Source: Desulfosarcina sp. BuS5
GTDB lineage: Bacteria > Desulfobacterota > Desulfobacteria > Desulfobacterales > BuS5
Direction: 5' to 3'
DNA: 64,000 nt
Assembly: GCF_028752835.1 (NCBI RefSeq)
Contig: NZ_CP087952.1
Location: 372,001-436,000 of the forward strand
The notes under the pieces were generated by a model. The model worked only from the letters and a program-made list of their open reading frames with translations, was not told the DNA's origin and ran no database searches. Positions 8,310-16,635 of the stretch are shown in pieces (the first letter of the stretch is position 1; each line of letters begins with the position of its first letter). The position numbers and the translations under genes were made by a program.

Positions 8310-9527
8310 TTATGAGTTAAAAATTATCGGAAGTTTAATTGTAAAGATCGTTCCCTTGCCTACTGTGCTCTGAACATCAATAGCGCCGTTATGTTTTTCG
8401 ATTATGTTATACGCAATATTCATGCCCAAGCCCGTTCCTTTGCCCACTTCCTTGGTGGTAAAAAAGGGATCGAATATCTTTGAAAGATTCTCTTCCGAAA
8501 TCCCGGTTCCGGTATCGCTTATTTTTATCTCTACAAAACCGTTTTCAGCTTTGGTGGATATATTGATAACACCTCGTTCCTCCATTGCCTGGGCGGCATT
8601 TACCAGGATATTCATAAAGACCTGGTTAATCTGCTGTGGATAACATTCTACAATGGGAAGGTCGCCGAATTCTTTATTTACTGTGGCAATATACTTGATC
8701 TCATTATTAACCACGTTCAGAGTCTGTTCAATCCCCTTGTTGATATCCGTTTTCTGCAATTTGTCTTTGCCGGGGTGTGCAAAATCTTTTAAAGCTATTA
8801 CGATCTTCTTAATCCGCCCGGTTCCCTCCCTGCAATCTCCGATCAGGTCTTGAATATCCTCGAGAATATAATCCAGATCTATCTCTTCTTTATAATCTGA
8901 GATCTCTTTAAGCTGAGCAGATAATGCCGCAGGCATCGTACCATCCGGCCAGGATTCTTCCATTGCTTTTTGTATGTTTTTGTATTTATTGATGAGTTCG
9001 CAAATATCGCCCGTGTAATCATCCATAGTTTTAAGATTGCTGCTTACAAACCCGGTCGGATTATTGATTTCATGGGCCACACCGGCCGCAAGCTGACCGA
9101 TGGAAGCCATTTTTTCAGACTGGAGCAGTTGGGCATTTGCCTTGTTCTGTTCGTCCTTCAACTGAATTATCCGCTCTCCCACCCTGATTCTGGCTTTTAA
9201 TTCCGCATGGTCAAACGGCTTCCTGATATAGTCGTCCGCTCCGGCTTTAAGTCCCTCAACTGCATCCCCGGCGCCGTCCCTGGCGGTTAAGAGTATGATA
9301 TACACATAATCGGCCAACTCAAAGGTTCTTACCTTTTTACAGAGTTCAAGGCCGTTCATTCCAGGCATCAGCCAGTCTGTTATGATCATGGCCGGCGCTG
9401 TTTTTTGGATTTTTTCCCAGGCCTTTTGGCCATTATCAGCCAAAACCGCTTCATACCCCGACTGTTCAACTATTTTTTGCAATAAAGCAAGTGTTACAGG
9501 GTTGTCTTCCACAATCAGTATTTTCAT
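8310..9527 (-). CDS. receiver-histidine kinase, first gene of the signalling operon
   Basis: A soluble 405-aa kinase. The receiver (about residues 1-120) has ILIVEDNPV, acceptor Asp in IITDWLMPGMNG and Lys in YIRKPFDH. A coiled coil follows, then H-box GVAHEINNPTGFVSSNL (about residue 150), N-box NILVNAAQAME and G-boxes DTGTGISEENLSKIFDPFF and GKGTGLGMNIAYNII. It resembles the lower kinase at 3826 but has a different receiver. It is the most upstream gene of the minus-strand operon that continues to 2760; the gene before it on this strand is a PIN toxin only about 27 bp away, so the promoter is not obvious. Confidence 0.92.
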   Translation of the reverse strand: MKILIVEDNPVTLALLQKIVEQSGYEAVLADNGQKAWEKIQKTAPAMIITDWLMPGMNGLELCKKVRTFELADYVYIILLTARDGAGDAVEGLKAGADDYIRKPFDHAELKARIRVGERIIQLKDEQNKANAQLLQSEKMASIGQLAAGVAHEINNPTGFVSSNLKTMDDYTGDICELINKYKNIQKAMEESWPDGTMPAALSAQLKEISDYKEEIDLDYILEDIQDLIGDCREGTGRIKKIVIALKDFAHPGKDKLQKTDINKGIEQTLNVVNNEIKYIATVNKEFGDLPIVECYPQQINQVFMNILVNAAQAMEERGVINISTKAENGFVEIKISDTGTGISEENLSKIFDPFFTTKEVGKGTGLGMNIAYNIIEKHNGAIDVQSTVGKGTIFTIKLPIIFNS

Positions 9528-9554
9528 TCCACGTTCCTCAGTGCCCGTTTTCCA

Positions 9555-9986
9555 TCAGGACTTCTCAAGAAAAGGGTTAGTAATGGTTAAATAGTTTATC
9601 ACATGTCCATGCTGCAAATCCTCACTATATAGAATAGTGCAATTTGCTTGTAATGCAGCAGTAATTATTAACGAATCATATAAGGAGTATTTCCATCGAT
9701 CTGCGATTTGCAATGCTTGAGAATAAAACTCAACACTTGGAAAAATTTCACATAGTGGTGAAAGGACATCATTCAAATATATTTTACAATCTTGTGGAGA
9801 TAATGGCGTTACAAATTTACGGGTAGCAATGTTAAAAAATTCCTGGATAACCTGATAACTGATACAGCCATTTTGTTGCATAAGTGCGCTGCGAATAAAC
9901 TGCCGAGCTGCATCCCGTTTATTGGGAGCGTTTGGGTCAAACGAGTACACGATAATATTTGTATCCAAAAAAAATTTAACGTTCAT
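9555..9986 (-). CDS. PIN-domain toxin (VapC-like ribonuclease), antitoxin disrupted
   Basis: A 143-aa PIN domain. The first acidic residue is in FFLDTNIIVYSFD, a second acidic position is in QVIQEFFNIA, and the C-terminal cluster is in SLYDSLIITAALQ and LYSEDLQHG. VapC-type toxins cut RNA (often tRNA) and are neutralised by a small partner. The start at 9986 overlaps by 11 bp the end of the antitoxin reading frame, the normal VapBC layout. That antitoxin gene is broken by an IS element, leaving the toxin open and apparently intact without a complete partner beside it. Confidence 0.85.
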   Translation of the reverse strand: MNVKFFLDTNIIVYSFDPNAPNKRDAARQFIRSALMQQNGCISYQVIQEFFNIATRKFVTPLSPQDCKIYLNDVLSPLCEIFPSVEFYSQALQIADRWKYSLYDSLIITAALQANCTILYSEDLQHGHVINYLTITNPFLEKS

Positions 9987-10046
9987 TCATTTCATCTCTT
10001 GTAAAATGTTTCCCCGGGTTAGCATAATCTAAAGAATTCATTAAAT
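9976..10046 (-). pseudogene. 3' end of the antitoxin gene cut by the IS
   Basis: A frame from the ATG at 10041 to TAA at 9976 encodes MNSLDYANPGKHFTRDEMNER, the kind of C-terminus that precedes VapC-like PIN genes. Immediately upstream the frame meets a TGA derived from the IS terminal repeat. The 5' part of the same gene lies on the far side of the IS at 12942-13109. Confidence 0.7.
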
Positions 10047-10142
10047 TTCAGACGAAATCTGAGCTGTTGAGCGGACAAATATTTTGTTATTTTAAAAGTC
10101 AAATTTTATAATCCATTGAAAAAACTGTATTTTTAATTCCGC

Positions 10143-10483
10143 AATTTGTGCATTTAGCTTGAAACAGCCTCAGGCTAAACACACAATCGCTTGTTTTAAA
10201 ACATCTATGCCTCCTCAATCGTTATTCTTGCATTTAACTCCCTATCCCTTTGTAAATACTACCATAATTTTATTCGATATGTTTTTTTAGGTCTGTAAGT
10301 CAGGTTGTCTTTTCAAAATATTTTATAGGCTTCAGTTCATTCAGCAGGCTCCAAGCTATCAACAGAAGCACATATCTATTTAAAATTACACAATTTTTTC
10401 CGGAAAGCACACTTATGCCTGGAATATCAATTTTGTGCGTTTAGCGTGAGTAAAAAATACTTGATTTTGTGCTTATAGCATGA
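10143..10483 (+). repeat. four copies of a ~20-bp motif in the IS left subterminal region
   Basis: The motif is approximately ATTTTGTGCNTTTAGCNTGA. Copies lie at about 10143-10162 (plus), about 10170-10188 (inverted), 10430-10450 (plus) and 10463-10483 (plus). The last ends on the transposase start codon. The first two form an inverted pair. They could be transposase-binding sites or an autoregulatory operator. Confidence 0.55.
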
Positions 10484-12912
10484 TAGTAATCTTGGTTATG
10501 ATACTATCAAAAAATTCCATAAAATATTTTCAATCACTGCATTCGCGCGTTTTGCAATCTATGGCAAAACTCCAATCCCAGACACCTTACTTTTATGAAA
10601 ATGAAATTTTTTTCAATCACTATGATTGTCTCCGGAGTGTTTGGGAACATGGCGTAGCCATTAAATCAGCTTGTCAAAAATTTAATATTTCACGTTCTTT
10701 TTTTTATGAAATTGAAAAAAAATTTACTGATTATGGATTACCTGGCCTTTTTACTTTTTCAGACAGTTGTCAACAGTATCCGGATTTAGAACAACTCGCA
10801 TTATTGCTAAAAAAAGGGCGTCCGTTTCTCTCCTATACTTCAATTCATCGCATTACTCAATCTGTGCCGATTACCAAAGGTCTATCTTCAACAAAATTAA
10901 TTTCAAAAATCCTTCAGTCCCATGGCTATGGTATCTCTGATATGAAAGACGATTTTAACTTCTGGGGAAGAATACAAAGGACACTCGATGTATGGGCTAC
11001 TTTTTTAAAAACGCCAGATAGGAATCATAATCCAAAAAAACGAAAAGCTACTTTTCTGATAGATCAAGATCCCTGTCATAAACGGTTGGAACTACTCAGA
11101 GAACTCTTTTCCAATCATAAGTCTACCTCAAAAGAGGTTTGCTTCCGCTTTGGAGTTTCTATGCCAACCTATTATCGTTTAATTGCAGAGTATAAACTTT
11201 ACGGGCTCTGGGCACTTATCCCCGCTCACTCACAGGGAAAGCAAAGTCTTTCTTCTGAGCTGCAATTAGCTATTATTTTGGAAAAGCTTAAACATCCAAA
11301 ATGGTCTCCGGAACTTATTATTAAAACACATAAACTTAAGATTTCCCGGTTTGCCGTACTTCGCGTCATTAAACGCTGGGGCTTGGACGATAAAAATCGT
11401 GAACCTGTTGCTCTGGATGAATATTTAGATAAAGTAAGTTACGTTGAGGATAAACCATTTCAGCCTTTCAAAAGTGCGTATCACCTTCAATCTGAGTACA
11501 CTATTTTTAATACAAGAAGAATAAATCGTCATTTTGAATTGATTTGCAATAAAATGAAAATTCGTCCTTTTCAAATTTGTGATCCAGGTCCGTTTTTATT
11601 AGCGCCATTTGTAAATGATCTGGGCGTTATCCAAGCTTTTAATACTTACGGACCAATTAAGTTAAGAGGAAAAGAAATTACAAACTTGGCTTTATTGAAT
11701 ATTTTCAGAATCCTTGCAGGATACCGCCGTATAAGCCATTTAAATAATAATCGTGATCGATCCGTAGCATTAGCAAGTGGAATTGGTATGTATGGTTCGA
11801 CTTCCAAATATTACGAAGATACTATTGCCTTTACATTTGACCAAATCCACAAACTTAGATGCGATTTAGTAGCACGAGCGAAAGAATTAGAGCTCATCGA
11901 GGGACTACAAATCGGCTTTGATTTTCATCTTAAAGAATTTTATGGAGATCATTCCGTTGAAAAACAAATTGGTAAAGGTCCAGATAAAGCCGGTAACATG
12001 GTACCAAGTTTTCGTCCCCATGTTGCTTGGGATCTTGCAACCAATGTCATCATTAATATAGCTTATTTTCAAGGCGGCACCAGAGCTCCTCGAATAATCC
12101 ATCAATTTTGCGAACAAAATATTCTTCCAATTTTAGACCCCTTAGCCGTACAAGAACTTTATATTGATTCAGAATATACCAAAGAAAAAGACTTCCATTA
12201 TTATAAGAAGGTTGTTTTTAAAAATGGTGATATTTTTATTTGTCTAAAAAAAAATAAACAAATTCTTAAATTAATCAAACCTGCTACAGACAGCGATGAA
12301 GAATGGGAACCCTTTAACAAGGATGACGAATTCAAGGCAATACAAGTCAAATTACCCAAAACAGGGCTTGAAATGAAAATTGTTATTCTTAGAGATCGAG
12401 AAAAAAAAACTGAAAACATACGGTGTTTTAGTTCTACCAACCTGCAACTTCATTCAAAAGACATTCTCCGTAAATATCGTTTTCGTTGGGTTATTGAAAA
12501 TGGGATCAAGGATCTTGTTTCCAGTTATTTTATAGATGAGATTTTTGGTCTTGATCCAGTAAAAGTTGAATTTGAATTTTATTGTGTTATGGTAGCCAGG
12601 CTTGCTTATGAGTATTTTTTAAAAGAATTAGGGGGGCAGTATTATAATAAAGTTGATGGCAATAAATGTACCCTCCAAAAAATGCGTACGCTTCTATTTG
12701 AAAAAAGAAACTGTAAAATTGAGCAGGATCATTCCGGCAACTTAATATTGACTCTTTTGGACTGGCAAAAAAAAGGGACTATTGAAGATCATGTCTCAAA
12801 AATGCTTTTATCCTTAAAAGAAAAAGGTAAAAATAAAACCTTGTGGTGGAATAATCGTAGTGTTTTTCTGCGCGCTAAAAATCAGTACGATTTTTTAAAA
12901 AGTGTCCAATAA
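10480..12912 (+). CDS. large transposase with N-terminal HTH region and DDE C-terminal domain
   Basis: An 810-aa protein filling the IS. The first ~270 residues hold two helix-turn-helix-like stretches (GVAIKSACQKFNISRSFFYE and SKEVCFRFGVSMPTYYRLI). The C-terminal half has DDE-type features: Asp in GFDFHLKEFYGDH, Asp in YIDSEYTKEK, and a YxxxRxxxExxxK-like block KYRFRWVIENGIKDL that marks IS4/IS1634-related transposases. The ATG at 10480 lies in a repeated motif; ATGs at 10498 and 10561 are alternatives. The exact IS family is not assigned; the N-terminal extension is unusual for plain IS4. It is uninterrupted and probably active. Confidence 0.82.
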   Translation: MIVILVMILSKNSIKYFQSLHSRVLQSMAKLQSQTPYFYENEIFFNHYDCLRSVWEHGVAIKSACQKFNISRSFFYEIEKKFTDYGLPGLFTFSDSCQQYPDLEQLALLLKKGRPFLSYTSIHRITQSVPITKGLSSTKLISKILQSHGYGISDMKDDFNFWGRIQRTLDVWATFLKTPDRNHNPKKRKATFLIDQDPCHKRLELLRELFSNHKSTSKEVCFRFGVSMPTYYRLIAEYKLYGLWALIPAHSQGKQSLSSELQLAIILEKLKHPKWSPELIIKTHKLKISRFAVLRVIKRWGLDDKNREPVALDEYLDKVSYVEDKPFQPFKSAYHLQSEYTIFNTRRINRHFELICNKMKIRPFQICDPGPFLLAPFVNDLGVIQAFNTYGPIKLRGKEITNLALLNIFRILAGYRRISHLNNNRDRSVALASGIGMYGSTSKYYEDTIAFTFDQIHKLRCDLVARAKELELIEGLQIGFDFHLKEFYGDHSVEKQIGKGPDKAGNMVPSFRPHVAWDLATNVIINIAYFQGGTRAPRIIHQFCEQNILPILDPLAVQELYIDSEYTKEKDFHYYKKVVFKNGDIFICLKKNKQILKLIKPATDSDEEWEPFNKDDEFKAIQVKLPKTGLEMKIVILRDREKKTENIRCFSSTNLQLHSKDILRKYRFRWVIENGIKDLVSSYFIDEIFGLDPVKVEFEFYCVMVARLAYEYFLKELGGQYYNKVDGNKCTLQKMRTLLFEKRNCKIEQDHSGNLILTLLDWQKKGTIEDHVSKMLLSLKEKGKNKTLWWNNRSVFLRAKNQYDFLKSVQ

Positions 12913-12941
12913 AGTCGTCGGCAAAATGTCCACCATACAGC

Positions 12942-13109
12942 TCAGATTTCGTCTGAATTTTCATAAGCGGCGGATTTAATGTCGGTTGTGACGTAACGCC
13001 TAAGCCACAGGCGAAATTGAGCATTTAAAGTTGTATGCTCACGCTGAGCTTTTTCGCGGGCACTATAAATCAGGTTAGGGTCTGCACTAAAGGTAATATT
13101 TTTCAACAT
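12942..13109 (-). pseudogene. 5' part of the antitoxin gene cut by the IS
   Basis: The frame starts at ATG 13109 with GGAGG just upstream and encodes MLKNITFSADPNLIYSAREK onward, an RHH/VapB-like N-terminus. After about 50 native residues it runs into the IS terminal repeat and stops at TGA 12942 (last residues ENSDEI). The truncated product would keep the presumed DNA-binding part but lose the toxin-binding C-terminus found at 9976-10041. Confidence 0.72.
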
Positions 13110-13198
13110 ATCGCCTCCTTAATTTATTCACACGCAAATAGTGTACACCAGGACAGTGTTTTGTCAAGAAAAAAGAAGACTATTCACCCTTCAACTCT

Positions 13199-16000
13199 CT
13201 ATCGCCGGGCAAATACTTTTTGTATTTCTTCGATGATTAATTTATTAGCCAGGGGCTTAAAGAGCAGATTGTCGACTCCCTCGTTTTTTACGGATTCAAC
13301 TTTATCTGCATTTTCATTTAAGCCGGTAATTACAATGATTCCGGTTTTGTCATATCTTGCATGCGAGCGGATATATTTTACAAATTCAATACCATCCATT
13401 TTTGGCATCATGATGTCGGTCAGGATAAGATCAGGCGCAAAGCTCCCCAGTTTTGCGGTGGCATCAATACCGTCCCCGGCACACATTACTATAGCGCCCG
13501 GCATCTTTCTTTTTATAAGGCGCATTATTGATTTACGTATTTTTTCTTCGTCTTCAACAACTATGATTCGTTTGCTTTTGACCGCCGACGGAAAAGATTT
13601 TTCTTTTACCGACCATTTATGGACCATCTTCTGTATATCTTCCGTTTTAAAGGGCTTTGACATATAATCGTCCATGCCTGCCTGGATACATTTTTCACGG
13701 TCGCCCTTCATGGCATTGGCGGTTAACGCTATAATCGGAATCCGCGTATGTTGATTTGAGATATCTTTTTTCAGGGTTTTTTCCCATTTTCTGATTTCCC
13801 GGGTTGCCTGCAGGCCGTCCATATTCGGCATCTGCATATCCATGAATATAATGTCATAAGCGTCTCTCCCGGTGACAAGTTCCAGTGCCTGTAAACCATC
13901 GGAAGCAATTTTAATTTGATATCCCATTCGCTTGAACATCTTTTCTCCCACTTTCTGGTTAACAGGATTATCTTCGGCATAGAGTATTTTTACAGCATGA
14001 GCCATGATCTCCTTTTTTATCGGGATGCTCCTGCTTTTCCCGGTATCCTCTTCCAGCAACCCGAAAAGCGACCTGAGCATGTTGATCATGACCCTGTGCC
14101 TGACAGGTTTGGACAGCAGGCCTGCAAATTTTGATTTGCTGCTTTTAGAACCTGGGATATGGTCAGGCGTCAGCGCTATCAGCTTTGTCTTTTCTCCGGT
14201 TATTTGGTCTATTTTTGCCGCAAGTTCCGTACCGGCCATATCTTTCAGGGTTAAATCAATAATGGCGACTTCCGGCGGGTGGTTATTAATAACTTTCAGT
14301 GCTTCTGCTCCGGTTTTGGCCAAAACAGGGATCATCTTTGCTTTTTTTATAATATTCTTTAATATTTGCAATGCTGCTTGATTATTCTCCGCGATCAAGA
14401 CTCTTTTTCCTTCGAGCCCGGATATATCCACCTGCATTTTTTGAGTTTTTCCTGAAAGATCCTTTTTAAATCGGGTTGCAAAATGAAAAATAGAGCCGTC
14501 TCCGTAACCGTAAGTTTTCTTTTCCTTTTTACTGAAGGCAGGACTTGTAACCCACATTTCGCCGCCCATCAGCGCTGCCAGTTTCCTGGAAATGGCCAGC
14601 CCCAGGCCGCTTCCTCCGTACTTCCTGGTGGTGCTTGAATCTACCTGCCGGAAGGTTTCGAAAACAGTTTCGAGTTTATCAGGCGGTATTCCGATGCCCG
14701 AATCCCTGACTGAAAAATCAAGCAAAATATTTTTATCAGTCTCTTTTGCAACAGAAACAGACAACAATACTTCCCCTTTTTCTGTAAATTTTACGGCATT
14801 ACCGGCCAGGTTTGTTATTATCTGGCGTAATTTGGTGGGATCTCCTATAAGGCCGGCCGGGATGTCATCGATAAAGCAATTAATTTCGACAGGTTTTTCA
14901 CCCAGCTTTGTTTTTGTAAGTTCACCAACCTCGCAAATCAAGTCTTCAAGATTAAACGGGATCGATTCAAGCTCTATCTTGTTGTTCTCGATCCTGGAAA
15001 GGTCGAGAATGTTGTTTATAAGCAGTAGAAGATTTTCACCGCTTTTTTTGATGGTTTCAACAGCATCTCTCTGATCCGAATTCAACTCATCTCCCAGCAG
15101 AATATCTGCAAAACCGAGGATGCCGTTCATGGGCGTACGAATCTCGTGGCTCATAGTGGCCAAAAAATCCGATTTTGCTATGTTGGCCTCTTCCGCTGCC
15201 TCTTTGGCGGCAAGAAGTTTTTTTTCAGCCATCTTCAATCTTGAGATATCATGACATTCAATAATAATGTAAGAGACTACTCCAGCCTTACTGGTTACAG
15301 GTGACAAACGGATCTCGCTATCTATCAAACCAGCTTTGGTATTCAGGCGCTCTTCATAAAAGACCCTCTCCCCCAGGGCGGCTTTGGCGATATTTTTTTT
15401 AACCCTTTTTTGGATCTCCCGGTCATAATTAAACCATCCCCCGTTCCAGGCCTTTGTCCCGATTATATCGGAACGTTTGAAACCGGCGGCTTCCGCAGCC
15501 TTTTTATTTATCATGATAAAAACGCCTCCGGTATCTATCTTCGCATTCATAGTGATGAGGTTATCCACATATCTATGAATGTCAACATTCTGTTTTATCA
15601 AATCATACTCAATCTGCTTGAGTTCAGTGATGTCATTGATTATGATTCCCAGATCGTCTCCAGTCTTGAATGCTTTTATATTGCGAATCTTGTTATGGGG
15701 TTCTATGGATATGTTAGTAAACGCAAAGGATTCGCCTGTTATTATAATTTCTTTATATTTTGCCAGCCTGTTTGTATTTGTAAGGTAAGGAGCTATTTCG
15801 GTTATATGCTTGCCGACATCCTTTTTTGAAAGGCCTAAGATAGCTTGTGTGGCCTTGTTGAATAGTTTGAGCTTCAAATTTTTGTCAAACAAGAGGTATC
15901 CTTCAAAAGCATAATCCATAAAATCGACAAAGGCATCCCGGATTTCTCCAGGCTCAATATCCGGCAGTTTGTTTAGTGAGTTTGCTTGTAAACTGTTCAT
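13199..16000 (-). CDS. hybrid histidine kinase PAS-PAS-HisKA-HATPase-REC-REC-REC
   Basis: A 933-aa cytoplasmic sensor kinase. Two PAS domains (about 20-130 and 150-265) precede the H-box ATMSHEIRTPMNGILGFAD (His near residue 285). The ATPase has NLAGNAVKFTEKG, DSGIGIPPDKLE and GGSGLGLAIS. Three receivers follow: one with Asp in AIIDLTLKDM (about 580, poorly conserved around it), a canonical one with FMDMQMPNMDG (about 718) and another with LTDIMMPKMDG (about 860). No membrane segment is visible. It is monocistronic, separated from the signalling operon by the toxin gene and the IS, and may feed the same network. Multiple receivers without an Hpt domain imply a separate phosphotransfer partner. 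Confidence 0.93.
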   Translation of the reverse strand: MNSLQANSLNKLPDIEPGEIRDAFVDFMDYAFEGYLLFDKNLKLKLFNKATQAILGLSKKDVGKHITEIAPYLTNTNRLAKYKEIIITGESFAFTNISIEPHNKIRNIKAFKTGDDLGIIINDITELKQIEYDLIKQNVDIHRYVDNLITMNAKIDTGGVFIMINKKAAEAAGFKRSDIIGTKAWNGGWFNYDREIQKRVKKNIAKAALGERVFYEERLNTKAGLIDSEIRLSPVTSKAGVVSYIIIECHDISRLKMAEKKLLAAKEAAEEANIAKSDFLATMSHEIRTPMNGILGFADILLGDELNSDQRDAVETIKKSGENLLLLINNILDLSRIENNKIELESIPFNLEDLICEVGELTKTKLGEKPVEINCFIDDIPAGLIGDPTKLRQIITNLAGNAVKFTEKGEVLLSVSVAKETDKNILLDFSVRDSGIGIPPDKLETVFETFRQVDSSTTRKYGGSGLGLAISRKLAALMGGEMWVTSPAFSKKEKKTYGYGDGSIFHFATRFKKDLSGKTQKMQVDISGLEGKRVLIAENNQAALQILKNIIKKAKMIPVLAKTGAEALKVINNHPPEVAIIDLTLKDMAGTELAAKIDQITGEKTKLIALTPDHIPGSKSSKSKFAGLLSKPVRHRVMINMLRSLFGLLEEDTGKSRSIPIKKEIMAHAVKILYAEDNPVNQKVGEKMFKRMGYQIKIASDGLQALELVTGRDAYDIIFMDMQMPNMDGLQATREIRKWEKTLKKDISNQHTRIPIIALTANAMKGDREKCIQAGMDDYMSKPFKTEDIQKMVHKWSVKEKSFPSAVKSKRIIVVEDEEKIRKSIMRLIKRKMPGAIVMCAGDGIDATAKLGSFAPDLILTDIMMPKMDGIEFVKYIRSHARYDKTGIIVITGLNENADKVESVKNEGVDNLLFKPLANKLIIEEIQKVFARR

Positions 16001-16272
16001 GGGTAAAGGGCTCTCCTCTCCTCATTTCTTATGATAAAAAGTGGCTGCAAGGGCTATTTTGTATTCTAAGAAAGATCATCGGCATTTGCTGGAAAAACTT
16101 AAAAAAATGGCAGTCTTCAGGCAGGTAAGCGTTTTTCTTGACCTGAGGTAAGGATGTCTGATATTTTAGAAACATGAAAAAAAGACAGCATAAGTGGACG
16201 TACTGATTGGTTAATTTTGTCTTTTTTAGAAAACTGTGGACTGATAACTGACTCTTGCAGAGAGGTTTAATC

Positions 16273-16512
16273 ATGCCTTTAGTTAAGTCTAAAGAAAAAA
16301 ATAGTACAGGTATTAAATCACGAGCTCTAAGCAATGTTCAACTGGAACTTATAAAATTGTATTCTACAAATTTGGAGTATGATGATTTAATGGAATTAAA
16401 AACGATTTTGGCTAATCATTTTGCTGAAAAAGCAATAAATGAAGCTGATAATATCTGGAATCAAAAGGATATGTCAGCAGATACTATGGAAGATTGGCTG
16501 AATGAAAACTAA
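16273..16512 (+). CDS. small antitoxin-like protein
   Basis: A 79-aa acidic, helical protein (MPLVKSKEKN..., ending DTMEDWLNEN). The ATG at 16273 is chosen over the upstream ATG at 16255 because AGAGG lies about 10 bases before it; both are possible. Small helical proteins of this size ending in WLNE(N) and overlapping a PIN gene are common antitoxins. Here the overlap is with a 9-codon stub (next entry), so the antitoxin appears to be an orphan. The family assignment is inferred from size and context. Confidence 0.6.
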   Translation: MPLVKSKEKNSTGIKSRALSNVQLELIKLYSTNLEYDDLMELKTILANHFAEKAINEADNIWNQKDMSADTMEDWLNEN

Positions 16513-16531
16513 TCGAAAGTTTGTCATTTAA
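16502..16531 (+). pseudogene. 9-codon stub resembling the start of a PIN toxin
   Basis: An ATG overlapping the antitoxin end by 11 bp encodes MKTNRKFVI and then TAA. PIN toxins commonly begin with a basic segment followed by VIDTN, so this looks like a toxin cut right before its first catalytic Asp. What follows (to 16600) does not resemble a PIN domain. Evidence is thin. Confidence 0.35.
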
Positions 16532-16635
16532 AAATCATGGATATATCTGAATTCAAAGGTGTTTTAGATAAGCAGCGGAAAACCAGCTAACCTTTATATT
16601 TATTTTAAACGATTTAAACCGGCCCTGACAATCAA

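Larger units (their letters stand above)
10047..12957 (+). mobile_element. complete insertion sequence (IS4-superfamily-like) inside an antitoxin gene
   Basis: Perfect 21-bp terminal inverted repeats (10047-10067 and 12937-12957, ends TTCAGACGAAATCTGAGCTG) bound a 2911-bp element carrying one large transposase. Imperfect similarity continues a few bases further in (GGACA). About 410 bp of untranslated DNA with repeated motifs precede the transposase. The flanks are the two halves of a VapB-like gene. A clean target duplication is not visible; ATGA/ATGAA is present on both sides but does not restore the reading frame. Confidence 0.88.
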
